Shown here: positions 34,341-42,024 of the stretch, piece after piece
How the letters are laid out: the number at the start of each line of letters is the position of its first letter
Position numbering within the stretch: position 1 is the first letter of the stretch
Source of the DNA: Clostridiales bacterium
GTDB lineage: Bacteria; Bacillota; Clostridia; Christensenellales; UBA1242
Reading direction: 5' to 3'
DNA length: 64,000 nucleotides
Assembly (NCBI GenBank): GCA_015055815.1
Contig: SVHM01000001.1
Span: 295,774-359,773 of the forward strand
Notes under the pieces: generated by a model
The model's database searches: none
What the model saw: only the letters and a program-made list of their open reading frames with translations
Told to the model about the DNA's origin: nothing
Translations under genes and position numbers: made by a program

Positions 34341-34676
34341 TTATAGTAGGGCGAGGCTTTTGGCAATATCGAATATAAACTTTCTTTTGCGACTATAATA
34401 AGTGCATTTTGCCATTAAATATTGTGCGTCAGAAAAGTAATAACCACGCTTTTTTTGAATATCGGTTATCAGACACTTTCTGACACCCACTTCAATATCT
34501 TCAAGGGCTTTATCAATTATAGCATTAAGCTCAACATATCTAGCTAACACTTCGCCTGTAATGGTTCCATATTTGATAGCTCTTTCTCTGCGATTATAAT
34601 CTACACATATAGTTTTAACAATATCTACTACACTTGTAGGTATATCATACTTAAAATATGCTTTTTGTCTTGCCAT
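34341..34676 (-). CDS. Likely phage transcription regulator, ArpU/RinA-like (111 aa)
   Basis: Basic helical protein with RYVELNAIIDKALEDIEVGV and KRGYYFSDAQYLMAKCTYYSRKRKFIFDIAKSLALL. Small proteins of this composition just upstream of the terminase in Bacillota phages are often late-gene activators of the ArpU type. The family link here is from pattern and position, not a clear signature. It would act on the promoter region at 34222-34340. Confidence 0.5.
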   Translation of the reverse strand: MARQKAYFKYDIPTSVVDIVKTICVDYNRRERAIKYGTITGEVLARYVELNAIIDKALEDIEVGVRKCLITDIQKKRGYYFSDAQYLMAKCTYYSRKRKFIFDIAKSLALL

Positions 34677-34691
34677 AACTTTTAACTCCTT

Positions 34692-35048
34692 TTAACGTGG
34701 TATATTGCCGCCGCAACGTTCATCATCTCGCTTTTTTAATCTAGCTCTAATTTCGTTATATTCCTCTACCCACTCTATAGGGATAGGGAATTTAGCTCTT
34801 GTATATCTATTTATCGCCTCGCCAAGCTCAATAGCTCTTTCTTCTTCGTGAATATAGCGTGGCTTTATTCCCAAAGGTGGCTCTTTTATATTTAGGCGTA
34901 TTCTCAAGAAAGCTGTGTTTGGCTCTTCTTTGTAATTTGTTGGTTTTGTTGTTCTATTACTAGGAGAAACAACTGTAGTGCAGAAAGCACAAAATCTGCT
35001 GCCTTTGTTTACACAATTCTTGCAGTTATACTCTTTTCGATTTTCCAT
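34692..35048 (-). CDS. Cys-cluster phage protein (118 aa)
   Basis: CKNCVNKGSRFCAFC near residues 9-23 forms a four-Cys probable zinc site; the remainder is basic with an EEERAIELGEAINRYTRAKF helix. Overlaps the next upstream gene by 23 nt. Function unknown; one of a series of small Cys-rich proteins between 34.7 and 39 kb. Confidence 0.65.
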   Translation of the reverse strand: MENRKEYNCKNCVNKGSRFCAFCTTVVSPSNRTTKPTNYKEEPNTAFLRIRLNIKEPPLGIKPRYIHEEERAIELGEAINRYTRAKFPIPIEWVEEYNEIRARLKKRDDERCGGNIPR

Positions 35049-35274
35049 TTTTATTCCTGGTACTCTTAATGGGTTCTAGCTCTTCTTTTGTTCGCTTTAA
35101 ACTTCGTTCCTGGCTTACTAGATAAATTGTAAAGGTGGCGGCTAATATAGCTGCACCACCAAGCAATAAACCTGCACAGAGTGCGATTAGTTTACCTGCA
35201 GCAAGTGAAATAACCCCACAAGCAAAACTCACACAAATAATTAAAATTAAAATACAAAAACTTTTAATTGTCAT
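35026..35274 (-). CDS. Small two-segment membrane protein (82 aa)
   Basis: Start taken at MTIKSFC (35274), preceded by AAAAGGAGAATCGTT. Two hydrophobic segments (about 5-25 and 28-50) with a short turn, then a basic tail (RSLKRTKEELEPIKSTRNKN). It could sit in the host membrane in early infection. No family recognised. It overlaps both neighbours slightly. Confidence 0.6.
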   Translation of the reverse strand: MTIKSFCILILIICVSFACGVISLAAGKLIALCAGLLLGGAAILAATFTIYLVSQERSLKRTKEELEPIKSTRNKNGKSKRV

Positions 35275-35671
35275 AACGATTCTCCTTTTCTGAGGCAAGA
35301 TTCATAAACTTCCTCATCTTTTCAAAATCAACAATCTTTTCAGCGTCCTTGATTGTTTCAAATGTTTTATTTGTTATTTCCTCTTCAGTTTTTTTAAGTT
35401 GATAACCTATAGGGGCAACTGTTGAATTTCTTACAACAGCAAATAATAATAATCTTAAACGCTTTACAATCTCTTCGTGGCATTTGATACACATTATGTC
35501 GTCCTCCGCCACCTCTTGACAGTTAATACAGGTCTTAGCATTGTTAGCTGCAAGCTGTTTGTTGGCAGCTATTGCTAGATTGTATTCAGACTTATATGTA
35601 TCTCGCTCGATTTGCGTCTTTTTCAGCTCTTCTTTAAGCTCTTTAATATATTCTCTACAACTCTTAGCCAT
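35264..35671 (-). CDS. Coiled-coil protein with Cys-x2-Cys pairs (135 aa)
   Basis: An N-terminal coiled coil (YIKELKEELKKTQIERDTYK, about 7-45) is followed by CINCQEVAEDDIMCIKC (about 48-64), a probable zinc site, and a helical C-terminus. Cotranscribed with its neighbours. Function unknown. Confidence 0.65.
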   Translation of the reverse strand: MAKSCREYIKELKEELKKTQIERDTYKSEYNLAIAANKQLAANNAKTCINCQEVAEDDIMCIKCHEEIVKRLRLLLFAVVRNSTVAPIGYQLKKTEEEITNKTFETIKDAEKIVDFEKMRKFMNLASEKENRYDN

Positions 35672-35679
35672 AACGCCTC

Positions 35680-35955
35680 CTAACTAGCCTTAAGTTCTAA
35701 AGCTGCTCTTGAAATAAATTCGCCATTAGTCATATTAAGAACTTTTGATTTAGATATTGCGTGTCTGATTGCACGTTCTACCTTACTAGCTGTTTCGTCA
35801 AGAGTTTTAGCCACGTCAGGATATAATCTTTTCGTAATGTTATATTTATAGCTTCTATCCTTTTGCACTAGCTTAATAGCCTCTACAAGGCAGTCAAAGC
35901 CTTTGTATTGAGTTCTTATTCCTTTGTTTATTAAATAATTTTCAATCTTATTCAT
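35680..35955 (-). CDS. Helical phage protein with sporulation-regulator-like tail fold (91 aa)
   Basis: Starts MNKIENYLINKGIRTQYKGF and contains a stretch LYPDVAKTLDETASKVERAI followed by RHAISKS, reminiscent of the C-terminal DNA-binding part of Spo0A-type regulators (the VERAIRHAI pattern is close to the Spo0A C-terminal consensus). The rest of that domain's order (about 90 residues, LLxxxG...GF.YL..AI) also fits. A phage protein using this fold could bind 0A-box-like sites. It is a family-level inference without alignment. Confidence 0.55.
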   Translation of the reverse strand: MNKIENYLINKGIRTQYKGFDCLVEAIKLVQKDRSYKYNITKRLYPDVAKTLDETASKVERAIRHAISKSKVLNMTNGEFISRAALELKAS

Positions 35956-35965
35956 TCTATTTCTC

Positions 35966-36157
35966 CTATTTGTTATTTTTTATTTTAGATATAAGTTTTA
36001 ACGGACAGTTCTTTTTTCTTTCTTTATAATCAGTTATAACGTTGTCTTCTTTTAGCATTGCGTCAAGCTGCTTACAATAAAGCTCTCCCTTATAATCTGC
36101 ATTACAAAGAGGACAAAAAGCACAGTTTCTAGGAAATTCATCTACATATATTTTCAT
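35966..36157 (-). CDS. Cys-cluster mini-protein (63 aa)
   Basis: Two close pairs, CAFCPLC (about 13-19), then CKQLD and a terminal CPLKL give a probable zinc site. Start and stop overlap the adjoining genes closely (ATGA-type junction at 36154). Unknown function. Confidence 0.6.
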   Translation of the reverse strand: MKIYVDEFPRNCAFCPLCNADYKGELYCKQLDAMLKEDNVITDYKERKKNCPLKLISKIKNNK

Positions 36158-36555
36158 AGGTTTTCCGCCTCTTTTTCTGCTTGAGATTTGAAATATTTTT
36201 CAACGCCGCTTATTAGTGCAAAGTTTTCAACTTCTAACCGCATTTCAGGGTGTGAACCAGAGCAAAATGTTTCACAAGCCAACTTTAAAGCATTTTCTAA
36301 AACTGCTATTTGGTGTTTTAACAATTTTTTACTTTGCTCCTGACCTTTTATGTAGGCATACGCTGTTTGTAAGTCGCAGTCAATAGTTGCAAGACCGTTA
36401 AGACAGTCAACTATTTCCTGATTTGTTAATATATGTTCGCCACCCAAAACATAATGATGAACAAACTTACCGTCAATACACTCAAATTCGTGTATAATTC
36501 TATCTTTTGCTTTCTCTAAATCAGTGCTTTTAATTATGTCATTTGGTAGTTTCAT
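36154..36555 (-). CDS. Unknown phage protein (133 aa)
   Basis: GGGAGG precedes the ATG. Helical, with KKLLKHQIAVLENALKLACETFC near 80-105, a pattern that recurs in the next upstream gene (LKDYQIKVLERALELAC), so the two are probably diverged paralogues. No catalytic motif. Confidence 0.6.
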   Translation of the reverse strand: MKLPNDIIKSTDLEKAKDRIIHEFECIDGKFVHHYVLGGEHILTNQEIVDCLNGLATIDCDLQTAYAYIKGQEQSKKLLKHQIAVLENALKLACETFCSGSHPEMRLEVENFALISGVEKYFKSQAEKEAENL

Positions 36556-36883
36556 TTTTAACCTCCCGCTCTGCCTGTTGTTTAAAATAATTTATTGCCT
36601 GCCTTTCCTCAAAACCTTGCTCAGTTTCACAATAACAAGGACAATCTCCACTTCCGCTGTATTCCCTATATTCGCAAAAATCACAGGTTTGTTGAAAATT
36701 ACTATTACTACAAGCTAGCTCAAGAGCTCTTTCTAGCACTTTAATTTGGTAATCTTTTAGAGTTCTAATTGTTTCCTTTTCAGGCTGAGCAATATTATGT
36801 TCTTTTTCATATTCTAAGCCCTTATGAATCAGGTCGTTAATTCTTTTTTTGGAAACATTGTAACTTAATTTATAACTATTCAT
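36539..36883 (-). CDS. Cys-rich phage protein, paralogue of its neighbour (114 aa)
   Basis: Start chosen at MNSYKLSYNV (36883), with GGAGGGCAAAAG before it; the longer ORF starts in the upstream gene without an RBS. A helical LKDYQIKVLERALELAC stretch matches the downstream gene at 36154, and a Cys cluster CDFCEYREYSGSGDCPCYC follows (about 67-85). Duplication followed by gain or loss of the zinc site is inferred. Confidence 0.6.
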   Translation of the reverse strand: MNSYKLSYNVSKKRINDLIHKGLEYEKEHNIAQPEKETIRTLKDYQIKVLERALELACSNSNFQQTCDFCEYREYSGSGDCPCYCETEQGFEERQAINYFKQQAEREVKNETTK

Positions 36884-37104
36884 CTTTTGCCCTCCTGTTC
36901 TTCTTTTTCTATATTTAAAGGACACCATTTAGGCGTCTTTTTTATTGTAAATTCAGTTGAGCGTCTTTCGGTTCTACATATTTCAGTTTGACCTGCTGTC
37001 CTTGCTAAAACACTAGGGCTTTTAGCGTGTCTGCAGAAATATATACTTCTACCATTTTTAGATTCATTAAATACACAATGTTCACAATCTTTACATTTAA
37101 TCAT
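36880..37104 (-). CDS. Cys-cluster mini-protein (74 aa)
   Basis: CKDCEHCVFNESKNGRSIYFC (about 4-24) holds four cysteines followed by CRTERR and CPL near the C-terminus, a plan seen in many small phage zinc proteins of Clostridia. Good RBS GGGGAGG. Unknown function. Confidence 0.6.
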   Translation of the reverse strand: MIKCKDCEHCVFNESKNGRSIYFCRHAKSPSVLARTAGQTEICRTERRSTEFTIKKTPKWCPLNIEKEEQEGKR

Positions 37105-37107
37105 TAT

Positions 37108-37767
37108 CTAATATTCCTCCCCTGTTATTTCTTTAATCTTTTGTTTTAGTTTTACAGCTTTATTGTGCTCAGAAACAAATTTTTGCGTTGTCTGAGTGTT
37201 ATTTCTAACAAGTTGTTTATTTGATTCCTCTAGCTCTGCTATTTGTCTATCTCTCTCTGCAATTTCAGTAGCACACATTTGCAGTATTGAATCACTGTCT
37301 TTAGCCTTTTCATAAAGAGCTAGCTTAATATTTCTTAAGGTAAACTCTTTTTCAAGTTCCTGATAAGCTTTTTCAAGACTTGCCACTGAATCAAATTTAG
37401 ATATTTTTAACTTGCTTTTCTCGTCTAAATACTTCTTATTTAATACGTTATAATTAGCATTAGTACAGTCGAGCTGTTTTTGTAATTGTTCTATTTTTAG
37501 CCTTTGTTTGTGGTTAATTTTCATTAAGCCATTACTAAGTTTAATTTCTAAATTTAACTTGCTTGTAACTTGCTGAACTTCAGATTCTAGTTTCTTTATT
37601 TTTGCAAGATTGTCTTGTTGATACGATAGTTTTCCTTGTTCTATATCGTCCTCAAGGTTTGCTAGTCGGTGTACAGCTTGAGAGTTAGTTGACACAACTC
37701 CGTCCGTTTCGTCAATAACACCCACCCAATCTTTCTCTCTAAAGGTTAGCCTTTTGTATTTTTTCAT
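37108..37767 (-). CDS. Coiled-coil phage protein (219 aa)
   Basis: The N-terminal 40 residues (KRLTFREKDWVGVIDETDG) form a small domain; residues about 40-215 are almost continuous coiled coil (KIKKLESEVQQVTSKLNLEI, ERDRQIAELEESNKQLVRNN). Possibly structural or a DNA-associated oligomer. Unknown function; overlaps its upstream neighbour by 29 nt. Confidence 0.6.
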   Translation of the reverse strand: MKKYKRLTFREKDWVGVIDETDGVVSTNSQAVHRLANLEDDIEQGKLSYQQDNLAKIKKLESEVQQVTSKLNLEIKLSNGLMKINHKQRLKIEQLQKQLDCTNANYNVLNKKYLDEKSKLKISKFDSVASLEKAYQELEKEFTLRNIKLALYEKAKDSDSILQMCATEIAERDRQIAELEESNKQLVRNNTQTTQKFVSEHNKAVKLKQKIKEITGEEY

Positions 37768-37942
37768 TACACACGCCTCCTGATAGACTACATTTTTTAA
37801 CCTGCAAACACCTTATCTGAAATTTCTCGCAGTAATGATACCTGTGTGAAATTCCTATTGTATGATAGCCTGCAGGCTTATATGTTGAGTGCCACCTTTT
37901 CTCTTTTGAAAAAGGACAATTTATACAATCACTTATTTTCAA
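37739..37942 (-). CDS. Cys-cluster mini-protein with TTG start (67 aa)
   Basis: The only RBS-supported start is TTG at 37942, 9 nt after GGGAGG. CINCPFSKEKRW, CEKF and CRLQVKKC provide a set of Cys/His ligands. Overlaps both neighbours. Unknown function. Confidence 0.55.
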   Translation of the reverse strand: MKISDCINCPFSKEKRWHSTYKPAGYHTIGISHRYHYCEKFQIRCLQVKKCSLSGGVCNEKIQKANL

Positions 37943-38447
37943 CTTTGATTCCTCCCAAAATAGCTTTATCGTCTGCTATGCTAACTAATTCATCTACGCC
38001 ATTATAATAAGTGTCAACACCAACACATATTTGCTCTATCGGAATATCAAATTTATCTTTCATATCCTCAACAACTTTGTTGATAAATTTTGCATTTACG
38101 ACACTTCCATAAAGCCTAGCAGCACCATATTCATAGTCTAATAAACAGTCAACAGTACATACCTTTGTGTCATAATCATAATTAAGAACGTAAGGCACCT
38201 CAATATCTCCTGCTTTACCTGTAGCTTGTTCATACTTAATTGCCGCCTCTATCCTTTTTCTTAAAGAAACAGCCTTGTCTTCGTCCCAATAGATATGTGT
38301 AATCTTTCCGTCTTCCCTTTCTATCTCTGTTGGTTTTACTAAAAACTTCTTATATTTTTTATACATAGCAACCAAGAAGTCTGAATACTTATATTTTTTC
38401 TGAACAAAGAAACCTCTAATTACAAATTTTGTTTCATTACAACTCAT
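37929..38447 (-). CDS. Unknown phage protein (172 aa)
   Basis: The start is set at MSCNETKF because GGAGG lies 7 nt before that ATG; the upstream ATG in frame overlaps the previous gene and has no RBS. Mixed alpha/beta with AVSLRKRIEAAIKYEQATGK and a beta-rich C-terminal half (VCVGVDTYYNGVDEL-like). No family recognised. Confidence 0.6.
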   Translation of the reverse strand: MSCNETKFVIRGFFVQKKYKYSDFLVAMYKKYKKFLVKPTEIEREDGKITHIYWDEDKAVSLRKRIEAAIKYEQATGKAGDIEVPYVLNYDYDTKVCTVDCLLDYEYGAARLYGSVVNAKFINKVVEDMKDKFDIPIEQICVGVDTYYNGVDELVSIADDKAILGGIKVENK

Positions 38448-38994
38448 AGTTTTCCTCCAAATCATTTACATAACACCAACTTTGTGGCGGCTTAACAATT
38501 TGAACAGGGACTCTACAGTCCTCGTCAAATCTGCAAGCAGAACTCTCATAACCACTTATTTTACAAGAATTACATTTTTTAATTGTATAGAACTCACTTA
38601 AAGCTTTTGGCTTTTTATAGATTTTTAACTTATCAATACCCCAAGAATAACCTGTCTTATTGCCTAAGTATTTTCTTAAGCTCAAACCTCCAAGACACGA
38701 CTTTTGCATAAGCTCTTTATGTTTTCCCATAAATATAATGCTTTCAATATCAAACTTAACTATGTTTTTAAGAGTAAACTCTGCGACCACTTTACCTAAA
38801 CTAAAACTATCTATTAAGACACTTTCACAACACTTAATACTGTTAAAATATTTTCTTTCGTTCTTAGTGCAATAAATATAAACTTTGCAAGGTAATTTAC
38901 ATTTTGGTATTGTTTTTCTAATCTCAATAGTCTTTTCGCCATTGAGTATTTTCTCAACCCATTGAGGCTGAATACTGATTAAAATAGCGTTCAT
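38437..38994 (-). CDS. ASCH/PUA-fold phage protein (185 aa)
   Basis: The N-terminus ISIQPQWVEKILNGEKTIEI followed by RKTIP is the typical opening of ASCH-domain proteins (RNA- or modified-base-binding PUA-like fold); VYIYCTKNERK continues the beta core. A C-terminal Cys set (CNSCKISGYESSACRF) adds a probable zinc site. Common in phage early regions, where a role in RNA or nucleoside modification is suspected but not established. Confidence 0.75.
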   Translation of the reverse strand: MNAILISIQPQWVEKILNGEKTIEIRKTIPKCKLPCKVYIYCTKNERKYFNSIKCCESVLIDSFSLGKVVAEFTLKNIVKFDIESIIFMGKHKELMQKSCLGGLSLRKYLGNKTGYSWGIDKLKIYKKPKALSEFYTIKKCNSCKISGYESSACRFDEDCRVPVQIVKPPQSWCYVNDLEENYEL

Positions 38995-39010
38995 ACTATC
39001 TCCTTATAAA

Positions 39011-39196
39011 TTAAGATAATTTCAGGTCTTCAGGTCGTGTTGCTTTACTGTTAATTTCTCTTCCATATCTAACAAACACATATTTATCGTTTACGCTAGT
39101 TATTTCTCCATACTCACATTGAGATTCATCACAGCCCTTAAAAGGAATATATTTAACTATGCTGCCTATGTGTTTCCTTGCTTCATCTAATGTCAT
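39011..39196 (-). CDS. Small conserved-looking phage protein (61 aa)
   Basis: Starts MTLDEARKHIGSIVKYIPFK; small beta barrel by pattern (VKYIPFKG, YGEITSVNDKYVFVRYG). Similar SH3/KOW-like mini-proteins occur in Bacillota phages next to replication genes. Function unknown. Confidence 0.65.
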   Translation of the reverse strand: MTLDEARKHIGSIVKYIPFKGCDESQCEYGEITSVNDKYVFVRYGREINSKATRPEDLKLS

Positions 39197-39205
39197 AAAG
39201 CCTCC

Positions 39206-39469
39206 TTAAAATCTGATACACCTGTTTTCAAATTTTTTATAAGCGTCAAGATAAATCTCTTGCTTATCTCCATTAAGAGTAATTTCATAATACATACCGT
39301 CGTGCAGATTAGTACTAACCAAAGCTTTATTATTTTGAAGAGTTTTGCACTGCCAAACAATATAGACGTCTTCTTCAGTTATTTGTTTATTATCACTAAT
39401 ATCTAAATGCTCATTAGCGTAATTTTTTACAATTTCAATACACTTTGCCTCAAATTCTTTATTAGTCAT
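39206..39469 (-). CDS. Unknown phage protein (87 aa)
   Basis: Helical start (MTNKEFEAKCIEIVKNYA) followed by beta-like segments (VYIVWQCKTLQNNKALVS, MYYEITLNG). Two nucleotides from the beta-clamp-like gene; same operon. Function not recognised. Confidence 0.6.
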   Translation of the reverse strand: MTNKEFEAKCIEIVKNYANEHLDISDNKQITEEDVYIVWQCKTLQNNKALVSTNLHDGMYYEITLNGDKQEIYLDAYKKFENRCIRF

Positions 39470-39471
39470 CT

Positions 39472-40068
39472 TTATTCTTCCTCCTTAAAAATTCTAATAG
39501 GTAAAATAAGTTGTTCGTTTAAAAAGTCCGATTCTTTAGAACGAATTATAATAGGCTTAATTGGGTCTTCTTTGCACTCAATAATTGCCATATTATTTTT
39601 ATTTAAAGAGGTCTTTTCAATTACTTTCATAGCCTCAACAACATATCTAGCATTTACTGCAAACTCTCTATCGTGTTCTCTATCGCCGTCATATATCTTA
39701 TCGGCGTCAACATAATCTCCTGCAGGTTTGTCGAACACATAAGAAAGGAGTCCGTATTCGGTTTTAACCTGAACAGTAGTCTGAATTTCATCAGCACATA
39801 AAACAACGTCGTTAATGCCATTTTTGCTTACTTTAATTTGAATAGGTTTAATATATCCCTCAAACAAGTCGCAATCAACATTTTCTCCTAGAGAAACCGT
39901 AACTCTGCTAGCCCTATATCCGTCAAGGGAGTAAGCAACAAGCTTATTCCCTGTAACTTTTATTTTGATAAATTTTAAAATAGGTCTTGACTCATCACGT
40001 GCTACGCTACATTTAACAGCGTCCATAATTCTTTTAAAAACGATTTCATTTATTCTAATTTGATTCAT
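39472..40068 (-). CDS. Short phage beta sliding-clamp-like protein (198 aa)
   Basis: Start at MNQIRINEIV (40068) with GAGGATAAAAATT before it; the in-frame GTG further up is not RBS-supported. The pattern of DnaN is visible: SRPILKFIKIKVTGNKLVAYSLDGYRA (domain with ILxxIxI...LxxxAxDGYR), AVNARYVVEAMKVI, and a C-terminal end LILPIRIF like the LVMPMRL end of bacterial clamps. At 198 residues it is about half of a normal three-domain clamp, so it may be two domains that assemble as a trimer, or regulate the host clamp. Sits between SSB and recombination genes. Confidence 0.7.
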   Translation of the reverse strand: MNQIRINEIVFKRIMDAVKCSVARDESRPILKFIKIKVTGNKLVAYSLDGYRASRVTVSLGENVDCDLFEGYIKPIQIKVSKNGINDVVLCADEIQTTVQVKTEYGLLSYVFDKPAGDYVDADKIYDGDREHDREFAVNARYVVEAMKVIEKTSLNKNNMAIIECKEDPIKPIIIRSKESDFLNEQLILPIRIFKEEE

Positions 40069-40603
40069 AATTTTTATCCTCACAATATTTAATTTTTATA
40101 TTTTTAGGTATAACACTTTTATTTACTTTGCCTGATAAATAATCTAATAACGTCTGATAACTTACAAACAATTCTTTTGCTGCAGCCCTAACAGACTCAT
40201 ACACTTTACCGTTTATGGAAACCTTTTTATTTTTTCCTGCTAAAATACCTGTTTTCTTTCCTAATTCTTGCTTTGTAAATATTTCTATGTTATACCAATC
40301 ACAATTTTTAGGGTTACCGTCTTTTAAAATTACACTGTATTGCTGAGAATTGTATTTGGGACACATTTCTCTAGCAACTAAAGATTTAACCTTTACAGCC
40401 TTATTTTCAATTTTTACATATAAATCATCATCTTTTATAAAGCCCTCAAGTTTTCTTTCTTTTCCGTTTTTGTACCTAACACAAACAACGCCTGAGGTGT
40501 GAATATAATACAATTTTCCAAGTTTTGACTCGTGTATTAAATGAAAATAGTGGTTTGCTCTATGAGGTAATTTAATATCCTTAAAATATAAACTTCCACT
40601 CAT
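40055..40603 (-). CDS. NUMOD-type DNA-binding protein without HNH core (182 aa)
   Basis: The first 110 residues resemble the DNA-contacting frame of phage HNH homing endonucleases (GVVCVRYKNGKERKLEGF, VKSLVAREMCP), and residues about 125-160 (SINGKVYESVRAAAKELFVSYQTLLDYLSG) match the NUMOD1 helix-turn-helix. The HNH signature itself is not visible. It may be a degenerate homing endonuclease or a DNA-binding regulator. Overlaps both neighbours. Confidence 0.6.
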   Translation of the reverse strand: MSGSLYFKDIKLPHRANHYFHLIHESKLGKLYYIHTSGVVCVRYKNGKERKLEGFIKDDDLYVKIENKAVKVKSLVAREMCPKYNSQQYSVILKDGNPKNCDWYNIEIFTKQELGKKTGILAGKNKKVSINGKVYESVRAAAKELFVSYQTLLDYLSGKVNKSVIPKNIKIKYCEDKNYESN

Positions 40604-41214
40604 ACAACTACTTCTTTAATTTCGTCAGCGTCATAAATTCTATTTACTGAAACCTCGTAGGCTACACCCTTTAAAACAACGTCATCAGTTAATTTCTTAT
40701 CATATTCACGGCTTTGAAGTCTGCCCTGGATAGATACTTTTTTTCCTACATTAAGTTGACCTATATGAGCAGCTGTTCTACCCCAAACAATACAAGGAAT
40801 ATAATCTGACTTTCCACGTTCTCTATTTACAGCTAGATGAATATCGCAAATATCACGTCCTAGTGGTGTAGTTCTATATTTAGGAGCCTTACAAAAAGAC
40901 CCTGTAATCTCAACACTGTTAATATCTTCAGCGTAACTCAAAACTTCTTGAGCAAATACTGTAATAATAAGTCTGTTTTTATTGTCTATAACCCTGTTAT
41001 ATGTTCTGACCTGACCCTTAATAGCAATCTTTTCTCCTGGTGTAATTTTTTCCTGTAATAATTGTGAAATGTTTACAGGAATTATATCTTCCTTTCCACT
41101 GTTACGTTTTACCGATAGCAAGAAAGAATAAAAGTTCTCGCCGCAGCAATTATAAGTTGTAGGTTCTGATACTACAGTTCCTGCTAAATTTATTTTGTTA
41201 TTGTTGTTTTTCAT
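40600..41214 (-). CDS. Single-stranded DNA-binding protein with two OB folds (204 aa)
   Basis: Two successive OB-type halves: residues about 8-95 (NLAGTVVSEPTTYNCCGENF...GEKIAIKGQVRTY) and about 100-195 (EITGSFCKAPKYRTTPLGRD...GKKVSIQGRLQSREY), each ending in the GxxVxIxGxL(Q/R) strand of SSB. Typical SSB carries one OB fold per chain and a C-terminal acidic tip; here there are two and the tip is lacking. Binds ssDNA during phage replication/recombination. RBS GGAGG. Confidence 0.8.
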   Translation of the reverse strand: MKNNNNKINLAGTVVSEPTTYNCCGENFYSFLLSVKRNSGKEDIIPVNISQLLQEKITPGEKIAIKGQVRTYNRVIDNKNRLIITVFAQEVLSYAEDINSVEITGSFCKAPKYRTTPLGRDICDIHLAVNRERGKSDYIPCIVWGRTAAHIGQLNVGKKVSIQGRLQSREYDKKLTDDVVLKGVAYEVSVNRIYDADEIKEVVV

Positions 41215-41225
41215 ATTTCCTCCGT

Positions 41226-42014
41226 CTAACCATTAAAAGTCATCTTTCCTTGATTCCAAATGGTTGATATTAAATAATTTTGTTTATTTTTCACTTCGCC
41301 CTTTTTAGCTTTTTCTTGAACTTCCATAATTACATTATACAAATCGTTCATAGTTTCTTTATCTTTAAAGAAATAAACGAGTTGTTGTAGAAAATCAATA
41401 GTATCAATATTTCTATGATTGATAGTTAAAGTTCGTTTATTAGCTATTTCATCAATAACATTGTTTAGATATTCCTCAAGGCTAAAACAAGGGTCGCCAA
41501 GCAACTCAAAAGCATTATTATAACTATCCGCTATTTCCTGGCATTTTTGTTTTAATATATCTCTAAACCACTGCACCTTTTCTGCGAATTTATCATCAGT
41601 ATCAGATTCTTCAGAACCTTTATCGTCCCTGTTTATGGGTAAACACGGCTGTGGAGTTTCACTTTCAGGAGTATCAGAACTTCTTGTTTTCCAACGTTCT
41701 TCTGCTGCTTTTTTACGAGCTATAGTAATTTCCTCCCTTTTCTTTATGTTCTTAAGGACACGTTCCGAATAAATTTTTCCTTTCTTATTGACAAATAGGT
41801 CATAGTTGTTAATAATTGCCTGACACATTTCAGGTTTTGCTTGTAAATCAAAAGCTATATTGTCTATATCGTTTTCTTTGATATATCCACCCTCTTCGTG
41901 CAATATCTCAACAATACACCAATAAACACCAACACCCTCTAACCCAAAGTCTTTTCGGACTCCTCTTAAACTCAACCTCGCACCGTAATCGTGTGGGAAA
42001 TACTCATTTGACAT
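41226..42014 (-). CDS. Phage replication protein, Lin1244/Lin1753-like (DUF4373) N-terminus
   Basis: 262 aa. Starts with YFPHDYGARLSLRGVRKDFG and GVGVYWCIVEILHEEGG, the winged-helix-like N-terminal signature of this family (about 1-105). A polar linker (about 110-145) leads to a helical C-terminal part. Family members act in phage replication initiation; no helicase or primase motif is present. Located in the operon between SSB and RusA. Confidence 0.75.
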   Translation of the reverse strand: MSNEYFPHDYGARLSLRGVRKDFGLEGVGVYWCIVEILHEEGGYIKENDIDNIAFDLQAKPEMCQAIINNYDLFVNKKGKIYSERVLKNIKKREEITIARKKAAEERWKTRSSDTPESETPQPCLPINRDDKGSEESDTDDKFAEKVQWFRDILKQKCQEIADSYNNAFELLGDPCFSLEEYLNNVIDEIANKRTLTINHRNIDTIDFLQQLVYFFKDKETMNDLYNVIMEVQEKAKKGEVKNKQNYLISTIWNQGKMTFNG

Positions 42015-42024
42015 TAGTTACCTC

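Noticed and set aside
36539..36928. Longer versions of several phage genes (36928, 38465, 40083, 34221, 7809, 14398 starts)
   Set aside because: In each case a downstream start has a clear Shine-Dalgarno at proper spacing, while the longer reading overlaps the preceding gene or a leader hairpin.
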